A stretch of DNA of 64,000 nucleotides from Calycina herbarum. Lineage: Eukaryota > Ascomycota > Leotiomycetes > Helotiales > Pezizellaceae. Under the pieces are notes generated by a model that saw only the letters and a list, made by a program, of their open reading frames with translations, was not told the origin of the DNA and searched no databases. The DNA lies in the NCBI GenBank assembly GCA_001414485.1, contig LLEY01000001.1:952360-1016359 (forward strand), written 5' to 3'. This document shows positions 33,243-45,262 of the stretch, one piece after another (the first letter of the stretch is position 1; every line of letters starts with the position of its first letter). A program made the position numbers and the translations under genes.

Positions 33243-36200
33243 CGTAAATCGTTTAGGAAGATGTTCTCCTTTAGTGCTTCTAATAAGTTTATTAAATATA
33301 GTCCCTTATCAATGAATATGTAAATCTATAGGCATCCTCTACGCTTATATGTTGTTAACATCTCTTTCGTAGCTTACCTTATGCCTCTAATCCTTCCGTA
33401 TAATTGTGTCGCTGCGCCCCTAGCTGAATATTTCCAGCCTTATTACGCAACTGAATCGCCGATCTCCTGTTTAGTAGTAAATCATCAAAGCCCTTATCTT
33501 GATTTTGCAGGCCACAGCCTATTCTAATCTATTTACGTAGGTCTAGGCTAGGCTAGGCGCCTGAAAACACTGCTACGGTGATATACCAAGTCGCAAAATC
33601 AAGCTATAATAGGATCTATTAATAGCAACCAGCCGTAGTTACAGCTTTATTCGCACTCTCTTCGACTAAAAAATAACCTGTCCTAACGATATATTAAAGT
33701 ATTTTATAGAGTAACTTCGTTAAACAAGGGAGACTATAATTGCTAATTTATCTTTAAGTCCTAACTACCTATATAGCGACCTAATAGGAAATGAAGTTAC
33801 TAGCTTTAGAACCGGCCCCCTCTTTTAAATAACAGATAGACGTTATATATTCTATAAAATACTATAATAAATGCTATTTAATATATTATATAATTTTTAG
33901 ACCACTTGTTCCTTTATTATTTAATAGTTATTATTCTTACTCAATTAAGAAATACATAAGGACTATATACATGTAAGCTCTTGCTCCTTATATAAAGAGA
34001 GCAAGAGTTTCTGGAATCTTCTAGGAACCTACTTAACAAAGAATAGAAAAGAGTAGAATAGAAAAGAATAGATTAGAAGAGAACACTTAGCAGTGAAGGT
34101 CTTAGCCAGTGCTTAGTAAGAGCATGGCCTAAGCATCTATCAAGGGTTCTAACCCTTATATTAAGTATAATTTTGTTAAGTAAGCGCTCTATTATAAGGT
34201 GTTTTTATCTTCTCCAAAATCTAGTTATTATATACTAAGTATAACATAGACATATTTCCTGTATATAAACCAATAATAATAATAGTAATCTTAGTAGTAA
34301 CTGACTAGTACCTACCTTAGGTAGTGTAGATGTTAATAAGGGTTGTAATAAGTCTGATAAGCGAATAAAGTAGGCTAGGTCTTTAGATCAGCTAGTTAGT
34401 ACTCTGCTTATTTTAGGATAGTTGCGAGAAACTTACAAAAATATATATCTAACCAGCTAAATAGTATTCTCTTACTAAGTCTACTATAGCTAGTTTGTCC
34501 CAATTGTTCTAAGAAGGAAGCAGACAGATGCGATGGCTAGGAGTGGCATATTTTTAATTATATCTTGAATAACTCTTCTACTACTGCTGTTTGCAAGAGT
34601 CTATGAATCTTTAAGAGATGTGAATGTCCTAGAGAACATAACATACCTAGCTAATATAAGCTATAAGAAAAGTGCAGCCCAGAAGTTGTTCTAAGCTAGT
34701 GCCTCGTTCGTCTGGATAGATTTAGCTATATAGGGTATGTGTGTAGAAGATAGCTTCTAAGGATCGTTGTTAATATCTTTGTTAGATAGTTCTATGGTTT
34801 TAGGCATAGTTGTAGATGAGGTGCTTATTATAGTTAGATTTATCAAGTCTAGAGTACGCCTTTTAATATTTCTAGCTGATACTATTTCAGGAAGAGGGCC
34901 GGTTTTAGCTCGCTATATCCCTATATATAAATGCTAGCTGGGCTTCCTAGGGCTGTATTCGGTTCCTAGAAGAAATTAGCACTTATGTGATTGTAGTTTA
35001 ATCTAAAATAGAACACTATATCAGCAGATTACCTTAGCTGATTATAGTTCTTAATAGAGCCTACTCTCCTGTCTAACTTGCTTATATACTATCTACTCTA
35101 TAGCTTAATTGTTTGTGAAGATACGTGCCTACTAAAGTATTATCTTAACATCTTTTATAATCTAGGAATGCGAGTAGAGGGCTGAACGGTTAGGTTGGGA
35201 ATAGAGGGAATAGATATAATAGGTTAATTTATTAAGTAATGCTTCCCGTTCCTAGGCCCATGGCTGAGAGTTTATAGATCGAGCTAAGGGAGCCGGGAAT
35301 AGAGGCAAAGTATAAGAGAAAAGTCTAATATTATAGAAATCAGTATTATAAATAGCCTAGTAGCCTAGGAATTGGTTTCTAGGAGAAAATTCGATTCTCG
35401 ATCTCGTATAAAGGATTAAGAGGAATGACGTATAAAGAGCCGTATCTTTTTAAGGCTCCCTATTTAACATTCTAGGTTTATAAGATTCTTAGGACTATAT
35501 AGCTCTTAGGAGAGCTTGGTTCCTAGAAGGAATATCTTAGGAGCCGTGCTCTCTTAAGCTAATTTTTACAGGACCTGTTATCTCTTAAGAGATTTCTCCT
35601 AGGACTTTTCTCCTAGAATAGTATTTCTAGGATAATTATCTTAGGACTTTATAGCTTATAGGATTCTATAGCTCTTAGGATAATACTCTTAGAGCCGTAG
35701 ATATTATAGGAGAATTCTACTAAGAGTCTTAGAGTCTTAAGAGAAATAATGTCCTAAGATACTTATTTTAGGAGTAATACTCTAATAGGAGCTGTAGATG
35801 TAGTAATAATAGTAGGAAATTCGTTGTAACTAGATTTATATAGACTATCTAGAACGGAAAAAGTCTTCCTACTCTAAAGAAGTTTAAAGGTTAAAAAGCA
35901 AGGTAAAGAGAACAAGAAAGGCTAATAGTAAGTCTTATAGTATAATTACTTATATATACGCGTATATAATATTAAGCTTCGTACCTGTTATAAGAAGAGA
36001 GTGAGTAGTTCTTATATAGGCTTTTTATATATATAGAGAGGAAAATTAGAGGCAAATAAATGTTATACTGCTTTAATCTAAATACTAGACGTAACCTACT
36101 ACTTGCTTTATATATTCTTCCGTAAATAGGTCTCGTAATTACGCTGACTAACAGTCCCATTCCTATAAGATTACCGCTGGCTGGTATTCCAACTCCTACA

Positions 36201-36650
36201 GGCTTATCTTATCATCTAGGTACTTACGTATATTATCCTGTAGTTGATCTCTTAGCTGGCCGGTTCCTAATACTGAAACTAGTTAGCGAAATAAAAATGA
36301 TTTAGTAAGAAAAGACAACTTATCTATTACTAATATTCCCCCCTGCTCTCTCGTCTTGTCTTATACTTTTATAATGAATTTTCCTGCTGCCTCTTCTCGA
36401 AGAACCGTTGTTAGATCGGCGGTACTACTATATACTATAGCACGTTGACTAAAAGGTACTAGGTCCTCCTTTCCTAATTTGATATAAATTAAGATACTGA
36501 GAATCTAATCTAAGTTAGAAGATTAATAGGGTTCCCGGGGGTAGGGGTAACTAACATAGCTTTCATCTAGAGTGTCGTTATTTAAGGCGTTGTTAAGTAA
36601 AGACTACACTGTAATCCTAAGATCTATTCGAGGTTAGCTTAAATTTATAA
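33243..36650. other. AT-rich decayed repeat DNA, mostly unclassified
   Basis: No intact gene. About 33960-34160 has an A/G-rich tract and TGT-like ends reminiscent of an LTR. A minus-strand relic around 34400-34620 reads HLLKIHRLLQTAVVEELFK and SYSRLSKRILFSWLDIYF through stops; I cannot name it. Bases 35380-35830 are crowded with short palindromes (separate entry). Confidence 0.4.
35380..35830. repeat. Cluster of short palindromic motifs (TCCTAGGA / TCTTAAGA type)
   Basis: Variants of TCCTAGGA, TCTTAGGA, CTCTTAAGAG and AGGAGCTGTAG recur every 15-40 bp, in both orientations. It does not read as coding DNA. Confidence 0.55.
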
Positions 36651-38400
36651 TCTAATCTAATTCTAACTTACCTAGAGTCTCTAACTGCTATACCAAATGA
36701 ATACAGCGAGTGCGCGTTTTACAGGCATTATACCTATATATTAGCTGCCTTAGGTAAGGTAGCTGCGCGGCTATGCCAAAGCTACTCGCTACTATAAGAA
36801 CGGTCTTGTAATCGCCTACTAGCGCGCTGGTACTATGTAGCCTACTGAACAAAGCTAGGCAGGGCGAATGATTAGACTTACTATATTATAGGAGTTTTTA
36901 AGTAAAGCCTTAGCGAGGCTCTATAAACAGATCTAAAGCGCTTTACGGTCCCTTAGACTAGGATGTTATAACGAAGGGATAGCTTTGCTAAAAGAACTAG
37001 AAATTTACTAGGACCTATAGTTCAACGTACTATCCTACTTTAACTTCTAACGGTTAAGACAAAGTTAAATAGATCTTAACTATGTTGTTAATATTACTAA
37101 TAGAAGCTTTAGGAAAACCATCTATACCTATGTTTCACTAGATAATAAATCTATATTAGTAGAGAAACGTGGAAAGGAATATTCTTATAAAGATGTAGAC
37201 ATATAAGCGGGGAAGATACGGCGCTAATACTAAATACTACTAAATAGAATAGGCAGACAATACTACTAATGCTTAATATATACAGAGAAAGATTTCGTAT
37301 AAGAGCGCTCGGAGAAGAGGCAGAGAGAGTATAAGAAGACATAGCGACGATGCTCCCTATATAAAGTTAGATATAGCTAATATATAGTAGGACTAATTAA
37401 AGCTTACGACTACTCCTTATAGATTCTCTAGTATGTGTATAGAGAAAGTATTCTGATTTAGCATAGCTGTAATTACGTGGAAGACTAGAAGGACGAACGA
37501 CATTACCTCTACTAAGCGGTGGAATTTTTAGAACATATATAAGGAGATGCTGAGAAGATCTCCTAGAACGTTAAAAGAAGGGCTAAAAAGAAGCAGGACG
37601 AGGTAGATTAATAAGAGATTTGCGGCCCACAGACCAGCCTTCTATATAGCCGATACTTCATATTTAAGATAGAAAAAAATTACCCTAAAGTAAACAGATT
37701 ATAAAAAAACATCGGCTCGACTCCACAGACCTAGGTATTGATAACGGCGAAGAAGCAGCAGATAAATAAAATGCTTATTTATCTAAAGCAAAAATGCTTT
37801 AATAAAATGCCTAATATAGTAGCGTAGCTTAAATAGTACGAGGGAAAGGAAGACGCTGCCGACGACGATGCTAAACGCTAGAATAATCTCTATCGTAAAG
37901 CGAGTATAGGATATATATAAGGAATAAGTAGAAGAGGCGAAAGGAATCATATAAAGAGGCTAAGATAATAGAGGGAATATATATAGAAATTAGACGAGTG
38001 TTAGAGATAGACCCCGGAGCTAAAAATAGGAGGGAGGTAGAACAGGTCCTCTGAAATCAAAAAGAGGTAGTGGACAGAAACGGTCCTCTTAGAGCCGGAA
38101 ATAAACAGTAAAATACCAAGCTTTACAGATGCCGCTGCTTTGAAAGCTATAGTAAATTTATTTAGAATAGTAATTACTACGCTACTCTAGCATAGACAAA
38201 TAGCTTACTGAGGCTTAAAGTGTGCTTATAACATTGTACGCTTCTATGAAAACCACCTAACTTGGTGTATACTTATAGTCTCTACGCGCCTAGAGGTTAG
38301 CGAGAGATACTAGGCCTCTAAGCTTTTCTTTTTACTAGGGAAGTTATATTAGCAGGTGCTAGAAAATATTAGATCATGACGTAGAAGTTAGGCCTTTAAC
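36651..38400 (+). pseudogene. Unrecognised RIP-degraded coding relic
   Basis: The + strand has long stretches that read as protein when TAG/TAA are taken as Gln, for example RLYKQI-SALRSLRLGCYNEG near 36920, QTSLLYSRYFIFKIEKNYPK near 37640 and an Arg/Lys-rich stretch after 37900. I do not recognise the family, and frames change several times. It may be one or more transposon genes. Confidence 0.4.
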
Positions 38401-39396
38401 TTACCTTTATTAACTCGTTCACCGAACTAGCAGATGTTGTCTCTAAGAGGAAGCCGACGGTATCGGAGCCTTCAGGCCAACGATGTAGATCGTCTATACT
38501 AATAGCTCCGTCGTCCTTAGTATACCCTTATATCAACTCTATAGTAATAACGCCTAGTGCTCTTATATCGTAAGGTTTAGCGCTTTCCGTAAAACGGGTA
38601 TAACAGCATTCTTAGTACGCTATTATTTTAGGTTAATAATTTAACTCTTAAGAGAAGGAGTATTACTAACCAATTTTGACATCTCTATTAGAGTAAATGA
38701 GAATACTTAAACAAGTTAATAAGCTATGTTCTAATCCTTTCAACGCTAGGTAGGTAAGGCTCTTAAGTATCTACTAGAGTTAGTAATTGTTATATGTTTA
38801 TTACTCTACCTAAACTTACCTATCTAAGTATTAAAGCTAATCAAAGTTCGTTTATATAAAGGTTGCTGGCGATATACCGAAGAGAAAGGGGTATATGCTT
38901 AAAAACGATATATAGCAATTACTTAAATTTAAAAGCCTTAACGACTGAGACGAAATTAGTATAGCGGATTTGTTATAGTATACGAAGCTCATCCTTAGTA
39001 TATAGCTCTAAGAAGCTTCTGAATATAATAATATTAAATAGGTAGCTCTTACGCTCTGCTACGGTGACACGATTGCCGATGCTAAGCTGTAACTGATAGA
39101 TCTTCTCGTAGCTCTCCTACGGAGACTCCTCTTTTGTTATTATGTATTCATATGCTCTAACTCTAGAGTTAGCGGCTTCTAGAAGCCTAAGACGTACTAG
39201 GCCTGACTCGGGATCGATAGCCTCTAGGAGCGGGGTTCTCTCCCTAGCCGGCCTCTCTATAGCTGTGCGATCACTAGTGCTTACCTGCTCCGTAACTCTC
39301 CTAGACTACAGATGTGGCTAAGGTCCCTTTAACGTGTTAAAGAAGATCTACATATAGCGTTTGTCGGGGTTGGAAGTTATTCTAAGGGTACGCGAT
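38401..39396. other. AT-rich decayed DNA without a recognisable gene
   Basis: I see only short, interrupted frames; part may belong to the 5' end of the DUF3723 pseudogene that follows. Confidence 0.35.
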
Positions 39397-42300
39397 ATAA
39401 CGAGATAGGCCTGAAGATGTCGTTAGTAAGAAAACAGGTAAGAGAGTAGGTTTTAACTTATACCTCTTATAAGGAAGCTCGAGGCTTAGACGTAAGACCG
39501 ACGGGAGCTAGAATAGGCTCTCGTTGCTATTTATCGCAGCGTATATCAACTTTGATAGGAAGTAGTATTAGAGACGGGCTACTAAGAAGTAATAAGTGGT
39601 AAGTGAGCCTTATCCTTCTAGGAAAGAATAAGATATTATATATCACTTATCTCGAGATACAGCGCGCACGATTTATAGAACAGGAGCGAAGACAAGAGGC
39701 CGAGAAGAGAATCAAGTACAGAGGTACAGCTAGTATCAAACTCGACGTGCTTTATTTTCTATATAAAGAATTAAGAGAGCTAGATAAGAAGAATGTAAAA
39801 AGGCTAAGCAATTTGTTTTAGGGAAAAGAAGGTTGTCGTCGACTAGACCTTTATAATCACATTCTAGCCGTTATCAGCTAGCCGGAGCTAGAGGCTGTAA
39901 TAGAAGCTTCTAGAACATCCGCTAAGCGGCTCCTTAATAATATATATAATAGCTATCAAAGGTTAGATTTTCCGCCTAGTTATCAGTTAGAGTGTCTCTA
40001 CAGGCGCTACCGAGTACTGGCGGCAGCCTAAGTTCTTCCCTTAGAGGATAGGTGTTAGACAGTAGACCTATATCTTAATCTTACCTCGGAATTAAAGACG
40101 ACTCTAATCGAAGAGTACTCGGCTGAGAAAGAACTCGACGATAGCGAGATCTATAGTAAAATCCGTGAATACTAAGGATACTAGGGAGTAGGGAATCTAT
40201 ATTTCGAGAAACGATGGTAGGCTCTTTTAGCTACTATATCGAACTATAAGAAGGAGAACCTTAAATAGGTTTTCCGCTATATAGATTATAGGGCGGCATT
40301 CGATGTTTAACTAGACGTTCCTGGACTGGTAGGGGGGATAAGGCTTAGTATAACATATAAAATTTTAGCTACGAGATGCTATAAGGTAAGCTCTATATCT
40401 GCGTGTAGTTCGAAGTACTAACTGTACTAAATAGGAAAATCTCTACTATTTAGATAATATTCGGGATTTCTAGACTAAGATCTTCTAAGGAGATAGAGAG
40501 GTAATATAGAAAGTGGACCGAACTACGGTAAAATCCCTAGAGCTTACCATACCAGGAGCCTGCAGGGCGGATTTCTAGGATCTATATAGCAAAGTACGAC
40601 ATAGTAAGATCTTCAGCGCTTTTAACGAGTAAGAGCGCGAGTATATATAGAGTAGAGTACTTTCTGCCTCTGTTAACCGTTTAATCCCTTCTCTCTTTAG
40701 CTTCTTCGAGGATGTTAACTACTTTAAAAACGTCGCCGACTATGTGAAACGCTTGGTCCCGCTCTTGCCTTAGAGTATAGTCTCCTCTACCCTAGAAGAT
40801 ACATTCTCTAATACGAACCATAGAGCCGGTTAGTGCTTGATCTAAGAATTAGAGTTCTCCGACGTATTCCGGTCTAGGAGTGTAGCGGAACAGGTAGACC
40901 TTAGACGACGATAGATATAGATGTGTACGATACGTAATAACCTACAAATGCCTTAGGAGCCGAAGAGGAAGAACTTGTTAGTAAAGCCTATTATTAAGAA
41001 GGCAGATAAGGTTGTCTTATGTGAGTTTGCTACTCTTGCCTACTAGCTAGGATATAAGTCTAAGCCGATTCATAGCCTAATCCAGCGGTTAGCTGATAGG
41101 GAGATTGCTCGCAGTATACTACTAAAGGCTTAGAAACTAGACTGCTACAAATATATCGAAGCGGCGTTTGAGAACTACGTATAGTAAATAGTAGGTTTTT
41201 TCTCTGCGGCCTAGCTAGTAACGGTAGATTAGGCGAGAGCTGCTATCGAGATAGACTATTCTAACAGACCACTAAAAAGATACGGGATTCTATATATAAA
41301 AGACTATAAACGAGATAAATTGTCCCTTTTCTTAGATAAGTTATATAATACTAACGAGGAATAATTCGATAAGATATTATCTTTCTTCATCTATAGGTCT
41401 GTATACCTTGTATTTTTCGGTAAGCCGAGTCGCCCTACTCCTCGCTCTCCTATAGAGATGTCGCTATTAGATTCTCTAATTTCAGCTCCTCTAGGAGACG
41501 ATCAAGGAAGAGAGGAGCAGGAGTAGCTTACACAGGATGAGCAAGAGAGACTTGTAAGGGAGGAACAAGAGCGATTAATAGGAGCAGAACAAGAGCAGCT
41601 TACAAGAGAATAGGAAAGACTTGCTCGAGAGGAGCAGGAGAGGCTGGCGAGGGAGGAGCAAGAGCGACTAGCAAGAGAAGAACAAGAAAGACTTATAAGA
41701 GAGGAACAAGAGCGATTAGCGAGAGAATAAGAAAGACTTGCGAGAAAAGAACAAGAAAGACTCGCGAGAAAAGAATAAGAAAGACTTGCAAGAGAGGGAC
41801 AAGAGCGATTAGCGAGAGAAGAAGAAAGACTTGCGAGAGAAGAACAAGAAAGACTCGTAAGAGAGAGACAAGAGCGATTAGTGAGAGAATAAGAAAGACT
41901 TGCGAGAGAGGAACAAGAGCGATTAGCGAGAGAAGAAGAAAGACTCGCGAGAGAAGAACAAGAAAGACTTGTAAGAGAGGGACAAGAGCGATTAGCGAGA
42001 GAATAAGAAAGACTCGTAAGAGAGGAACAAGAGCGATTAGCGAGAGAATAAGAAAGACTCGTGAGAGAGGAACAAGAGCGATTAGCGAGAGAAGAAGAAA
42101 GACTCGCGAGAAAAGAACAAGAAAGACTTGTAAGAGAGGAACGAGAGCGATTAGCGAGAGAATAAGAAAGACTCGCGAGAGAGGAACAAGACCGTGCCGA
42201 GAGAGAACGATTAGCAAGAGAAGAATAAGAGCGAGTTATACAGGAAGAGCAGGAGAGACTGGTAGAGAATCTTATTAAGTAATGAAAAGACAGGCCTAAG

Positions 42301-42660
42301 TAAAAGAAACCCGGTAAGAATTAGTAGAAGGGATCTAAGACGCTAAGAAGCTAAAGCGTCGTGCGAAGAGGTTTAGGTACGAAAAGGAGAGAAAGGCCAA
42401 TTACTCAGTTCGCACTTAAGACCCTTAGAGACGCGGAGCCTCAAGAACTTACATAAGGTCGATCACCCTAGCCTACGGCGAACGAACGTTAAACTACAGC
42501 AGACCAAGAAGTCGTCGGAAATCTTACCTACAGTATATAGCCTGGCACGGTTTCTTCGGAAACTAATAATAGTAACTTAATATCTGCCTTAGGTAAGGTA
42601 CTATATTATGTTACTAAGTCTAAAGAATAGATTCAGGCTATGGAGCTGTAGGTAAGGGGT
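39397..42660 (+). pseudogene. DUF3723-type protein with long QERLAREE repeat, RIP-mutated
   Basis: Reading TAG/TAA as Gln, the + strand gives the DUF3723 core: RRLDLYNHILAVIS, SYQLECLYRRYRVLAAA and TVDLYLNLTSELKTTLIEEY around 39840-40140, KIREY then, after a frame change, SRVLSASVNRLIPSLFSFFE (about 40660), SVAEQVDLRRR, KADKVVLCEFATLAY, DREIARSILLKA (about 41100), and VYLVFFGKPSRPTP (about 41400). Next comes a 0.75-kb run of QERLAREE heptad-like repeats (41510-42260) and a tail (NLISALGKVLYYVTKSKE) as in intact relatives. Dozens of stops, most at Gln codons. DUF3723 genes are common fungal accessory genes and recurrent cargo of Starship giant transposons (published observation); no tyrosine-recombinase captain was recognised here. 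Confidence 0.8.
41510..42260 (+). repeat. Coding tandem repeat, about 24-bp unit (QERLAREE)
   Basis: About thirty imperfect copies of an 8-codon unit reading [QE]ERLAREE, with Gly, Val, Lys and stop variants, forming a highly charged, helical Glu/Arg repeat at the C-terminal side of the DUF3723 pseudogene. The minus strand happens to stay open for 174 codons across it, which is a by-product of the repeat. Confidence 0.85.
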
Positions 42661-43378
42661 TGAGTTCTCTTTTATTTATAGCTAAGCTTATATATCTGTA
42701 GACTATAAGATACTCGAGTAGCTAGGGACTAGACCTTCCAAGGGTTTGTATAGAATATAAGACCCGTGACCGCGGCGTTTAGAAGGTTGTACATACTCTT
42801 TTAGTTAATCCTTCTAACCTATCAAAGGTTAGTTAGGTAGTAATAAAGTATAAGAGAAAACAGATTCTCATATTTAACATAAGCTTCTGTATACTAACAC
42901 CTTAAACGTGTTTTGAGGATGTTACTACAGATGGTATAAACATAATACTTTTAATTCTAGAATAGGACATTAACATAGACAATCTCCTAGCTTCTATATC
43001 TAAGGGGCGCCCTAATTTACAGACGAATTTAGAAGCGGACCCCTCTATTCTAGAGCCTAATCTAGAGGATGGTTTAGTAGGTGAAGAGACTGTTTGTAAG
43101 AGAGTTGCTAGGCACGATTCAAGGTAAGTCTTAGCTTAGAAAAATATAGTTTAAACTACATAGTCTAGTTAGGTAGTAGTATTCTCTATTAGCGTCTTTA
43201 GTAGTAGAAAAGTTAAAATCTTTACTGCCTTCTATTTATTATAAATCTTCAAGATTACGCTACTGGGCTTACTTAAATTGCCACTTATATTAACGGAAGT
43301 AAAGTGACCCGTTCTACTAGCTATAAAGTATATCTTATTAGTTATACACCTGATCTCACCTAAGAGACAGGTGTAAAG
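42661..43378. other. AT-rich decayed DNA without a recognisable gene
   Basis: Short frames only; CCTAATCTAGAGG-like motifs near 43060. Nothing recognisable is seen. Confidence 0.35.
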
Positions 43379-43615
43379 TATTACGAATCACGTATACACG
43401 TGATATAGTTAGTCTAGACGGTGTTATATAAGACTAACATATCTGCTATTAGATAGGAGCTTTGTGCTTAACTTAGTTTATTAATCTTATTATCTTGTTT
43501 AACATCTTTGATTTAAGTAATAAGTTCACTTCTAAGTAAACAACCTAGCGCGTCTATACCTCTTTTCGCATACTAATTATCGAGACTCGATACCTTAGTT
43601 AGATAGTTTAAGTTT
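43379..43615 (+). repeat. Diverged solo LTR related to the 23.7/30.5-kb Gypsy LTRs, opposite orientation
   Basis: It starts TATTACGAATCACGTATAC (from TGTCACGAATCACGTG...) and contains, inverted relative to the Gypsy copy, AGGAGCTTTGTGCTTAAC and AAGTTCACTTCTAAGTAAAC. It is about 237 bp, so internally deleted. No retrotransposon body is attached. Confidence 0.65.
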
Positions 43616-44247
43616 ACAGGTATAAGGACATAGGGTAGAAACTTCTTAGTCTAAACTTAGGTACCCTATTCAGCTCCCTTACTAAATTCTAATTATATCT
43701 AGGATGAGGATAGAGCCGTATCAGGCCCTAAATCGTCTAATAGAGATAAGAGTGCTTAAGTAATTTTCCTGCCTCTTTCTAATTATAGCCTTTAAGATCG
43801 ACAGGAATAACAGAGAGCGGGATCGGCTCGTAAGCGTCTAACAGCTCTTATGTGAATTCTTCTAGAAGAAAATAATAGGAGATAGATCTAGAGCAAATGT
43901 CAATTTTTCCTTACGATATATATTATAGCTTATATTATATATATTAATACCTACATTTTCTTGTGCTTACTATAAAGGCGATTTATAGGAAGTAGGTAGG
44001 TGAAGTTTTTAGTGAAATAGGCTAGAAGTTGAGTAGATAATAAGAAGATAGATAGCGAGATTAGAAGTAGTTTATTTAAGAGATAAGACAAATACCGAAG
44101 AGGAAAGAGGCGGCCTCTAGCTATAGTAGTAAAAGAAACGAATTACTAGATATATATGTCACTCTTAAAGCAAAGCTGCTAGGAGCAATACATAATTATA
44201 ACTTAGTAAGGCTAATCAGCAGCTGAATAAATTATATACCCTATTAT
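43616..44247. other. AT-rich decayed DNA without a recognisable gene
   Basis: Interrupted short frames only; nothing recognised. Confidence 0.35.
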
Positions 44248-45262
44248 TTATTTTACTTGCTTCTCGGAGTTTTGAACGTTTATCAACCACTTATCTTTCG
44301 CTAGATCTGCAACTGACATTCTCTTCTTCGGATCTTCTTAGAGTAATACTTCTAGTATCTATATAAAGTTTGTTTTATAATCTAAGGATATCTCTGGAGA
44401 GTACTCTCTTAATAGTTCTCGAATTCGGCTACGATTCTCCTTTATCTGCTCTAGGAGCCTTATAGTATCCCACGTATTAAATAATTCCCTACTACTACTT
44501 AAGATAAAGTAGATCTAGTTAGAAGAGGTTAGTAACTACTTATTCAAAGATAAGAAAGTGTATTTGGATTTCTATATACCAATAGCGCTATTAACCAACT
44601 ATCGACCTTTTAAGGCTATTAGGTACGACCTTTCTTACTAAGAATTTCTGGTGGTTACTAGTACTTCCTAATACTAAAGTCTTTAGCACTCTAAAATAGG
44701 CTACTATTTATAAGTAAGAACGATGACCTAAAATCTATTATTCTCGTATAGCCAATTCCCTTTTTAAGGGGTATCGGCTCTATAACGCTTTTAGGAAGAT
44801 TTTTAGAAAGAGGGTTTTTATCTCTATAGTAGATAAATGTAGGCTCTGAGGGTAGTAAAAGGTATTAATCAATAAACTTTGCTTTAGATGTAGGAAGGCA
44901 AAGGTTACTAGGATGTAGATCTAAAGGCTGTTTAATAAATATATTCCTAAGTAGTTAGTCAACTAACCTGCGTGAACTCTACCTAGTTTATACTAATAGG
45001 CCACGTCTTAAACTATACTTCGGATACAGTCCTTCTAGTCACCAGTAGACAACACGCTGCCCTCCTTATAATATCGCTGTAGGCTAGGACCCATCGCTGG
45101 TAACACTAGCATAGAGAATTCGTCCTTAAACCTCTCATCTACTCTATAGTATAGTATCTTAAAATCGCTAATCATAGTAGCGATGCTAGAATCGCGTAGC
45201 TACTGCTTTAAAAATCGGTATATCTTAAGCTCTTAGTAACCAGATGCTGTATGTAGTAGCAT
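44248..45262 (-). pseudogene. SRPK-like fungal protein kinase, RIP-mutated
   Basis: The minus strand, read through stops and at least one frame change, gives the kinase lobes in order: HTASGY-ELKIYRFLK and DFKILYYRVDERFKDEFSML then LPAMGPSLQRYY (hinge region), DLHPSNLCL-like catalytic-loop sequence (about 44930), a spacer with SKNLPKSVIEPIPLKKGIG and TRIIDFRSSF (DFG-loop position, already DFR), and the C-lobe LFNTWDTIRLLEQIKENRS and EDPKKRMSVADLAKDKWL (about 44320). The insert between catalytic loop and DFG is typical of fungal SRPK-like accessory kinases. Non-functional. Confidence 0.7.

Noticed and set aside
41693..42217. 174-codon minus-strand open frame rich in Leu/Val
   Set aside because: It is the complement of the QERLAREE repeat of the DUF3723 relic; the periodic sequence keeps it open.
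30000..45000. A bounded Starship element
   Set aside because: Only cargo-type relics are seen; no DUF3435 captain and no boundary were recognised, so it is raised only as a hypothesis under findings.
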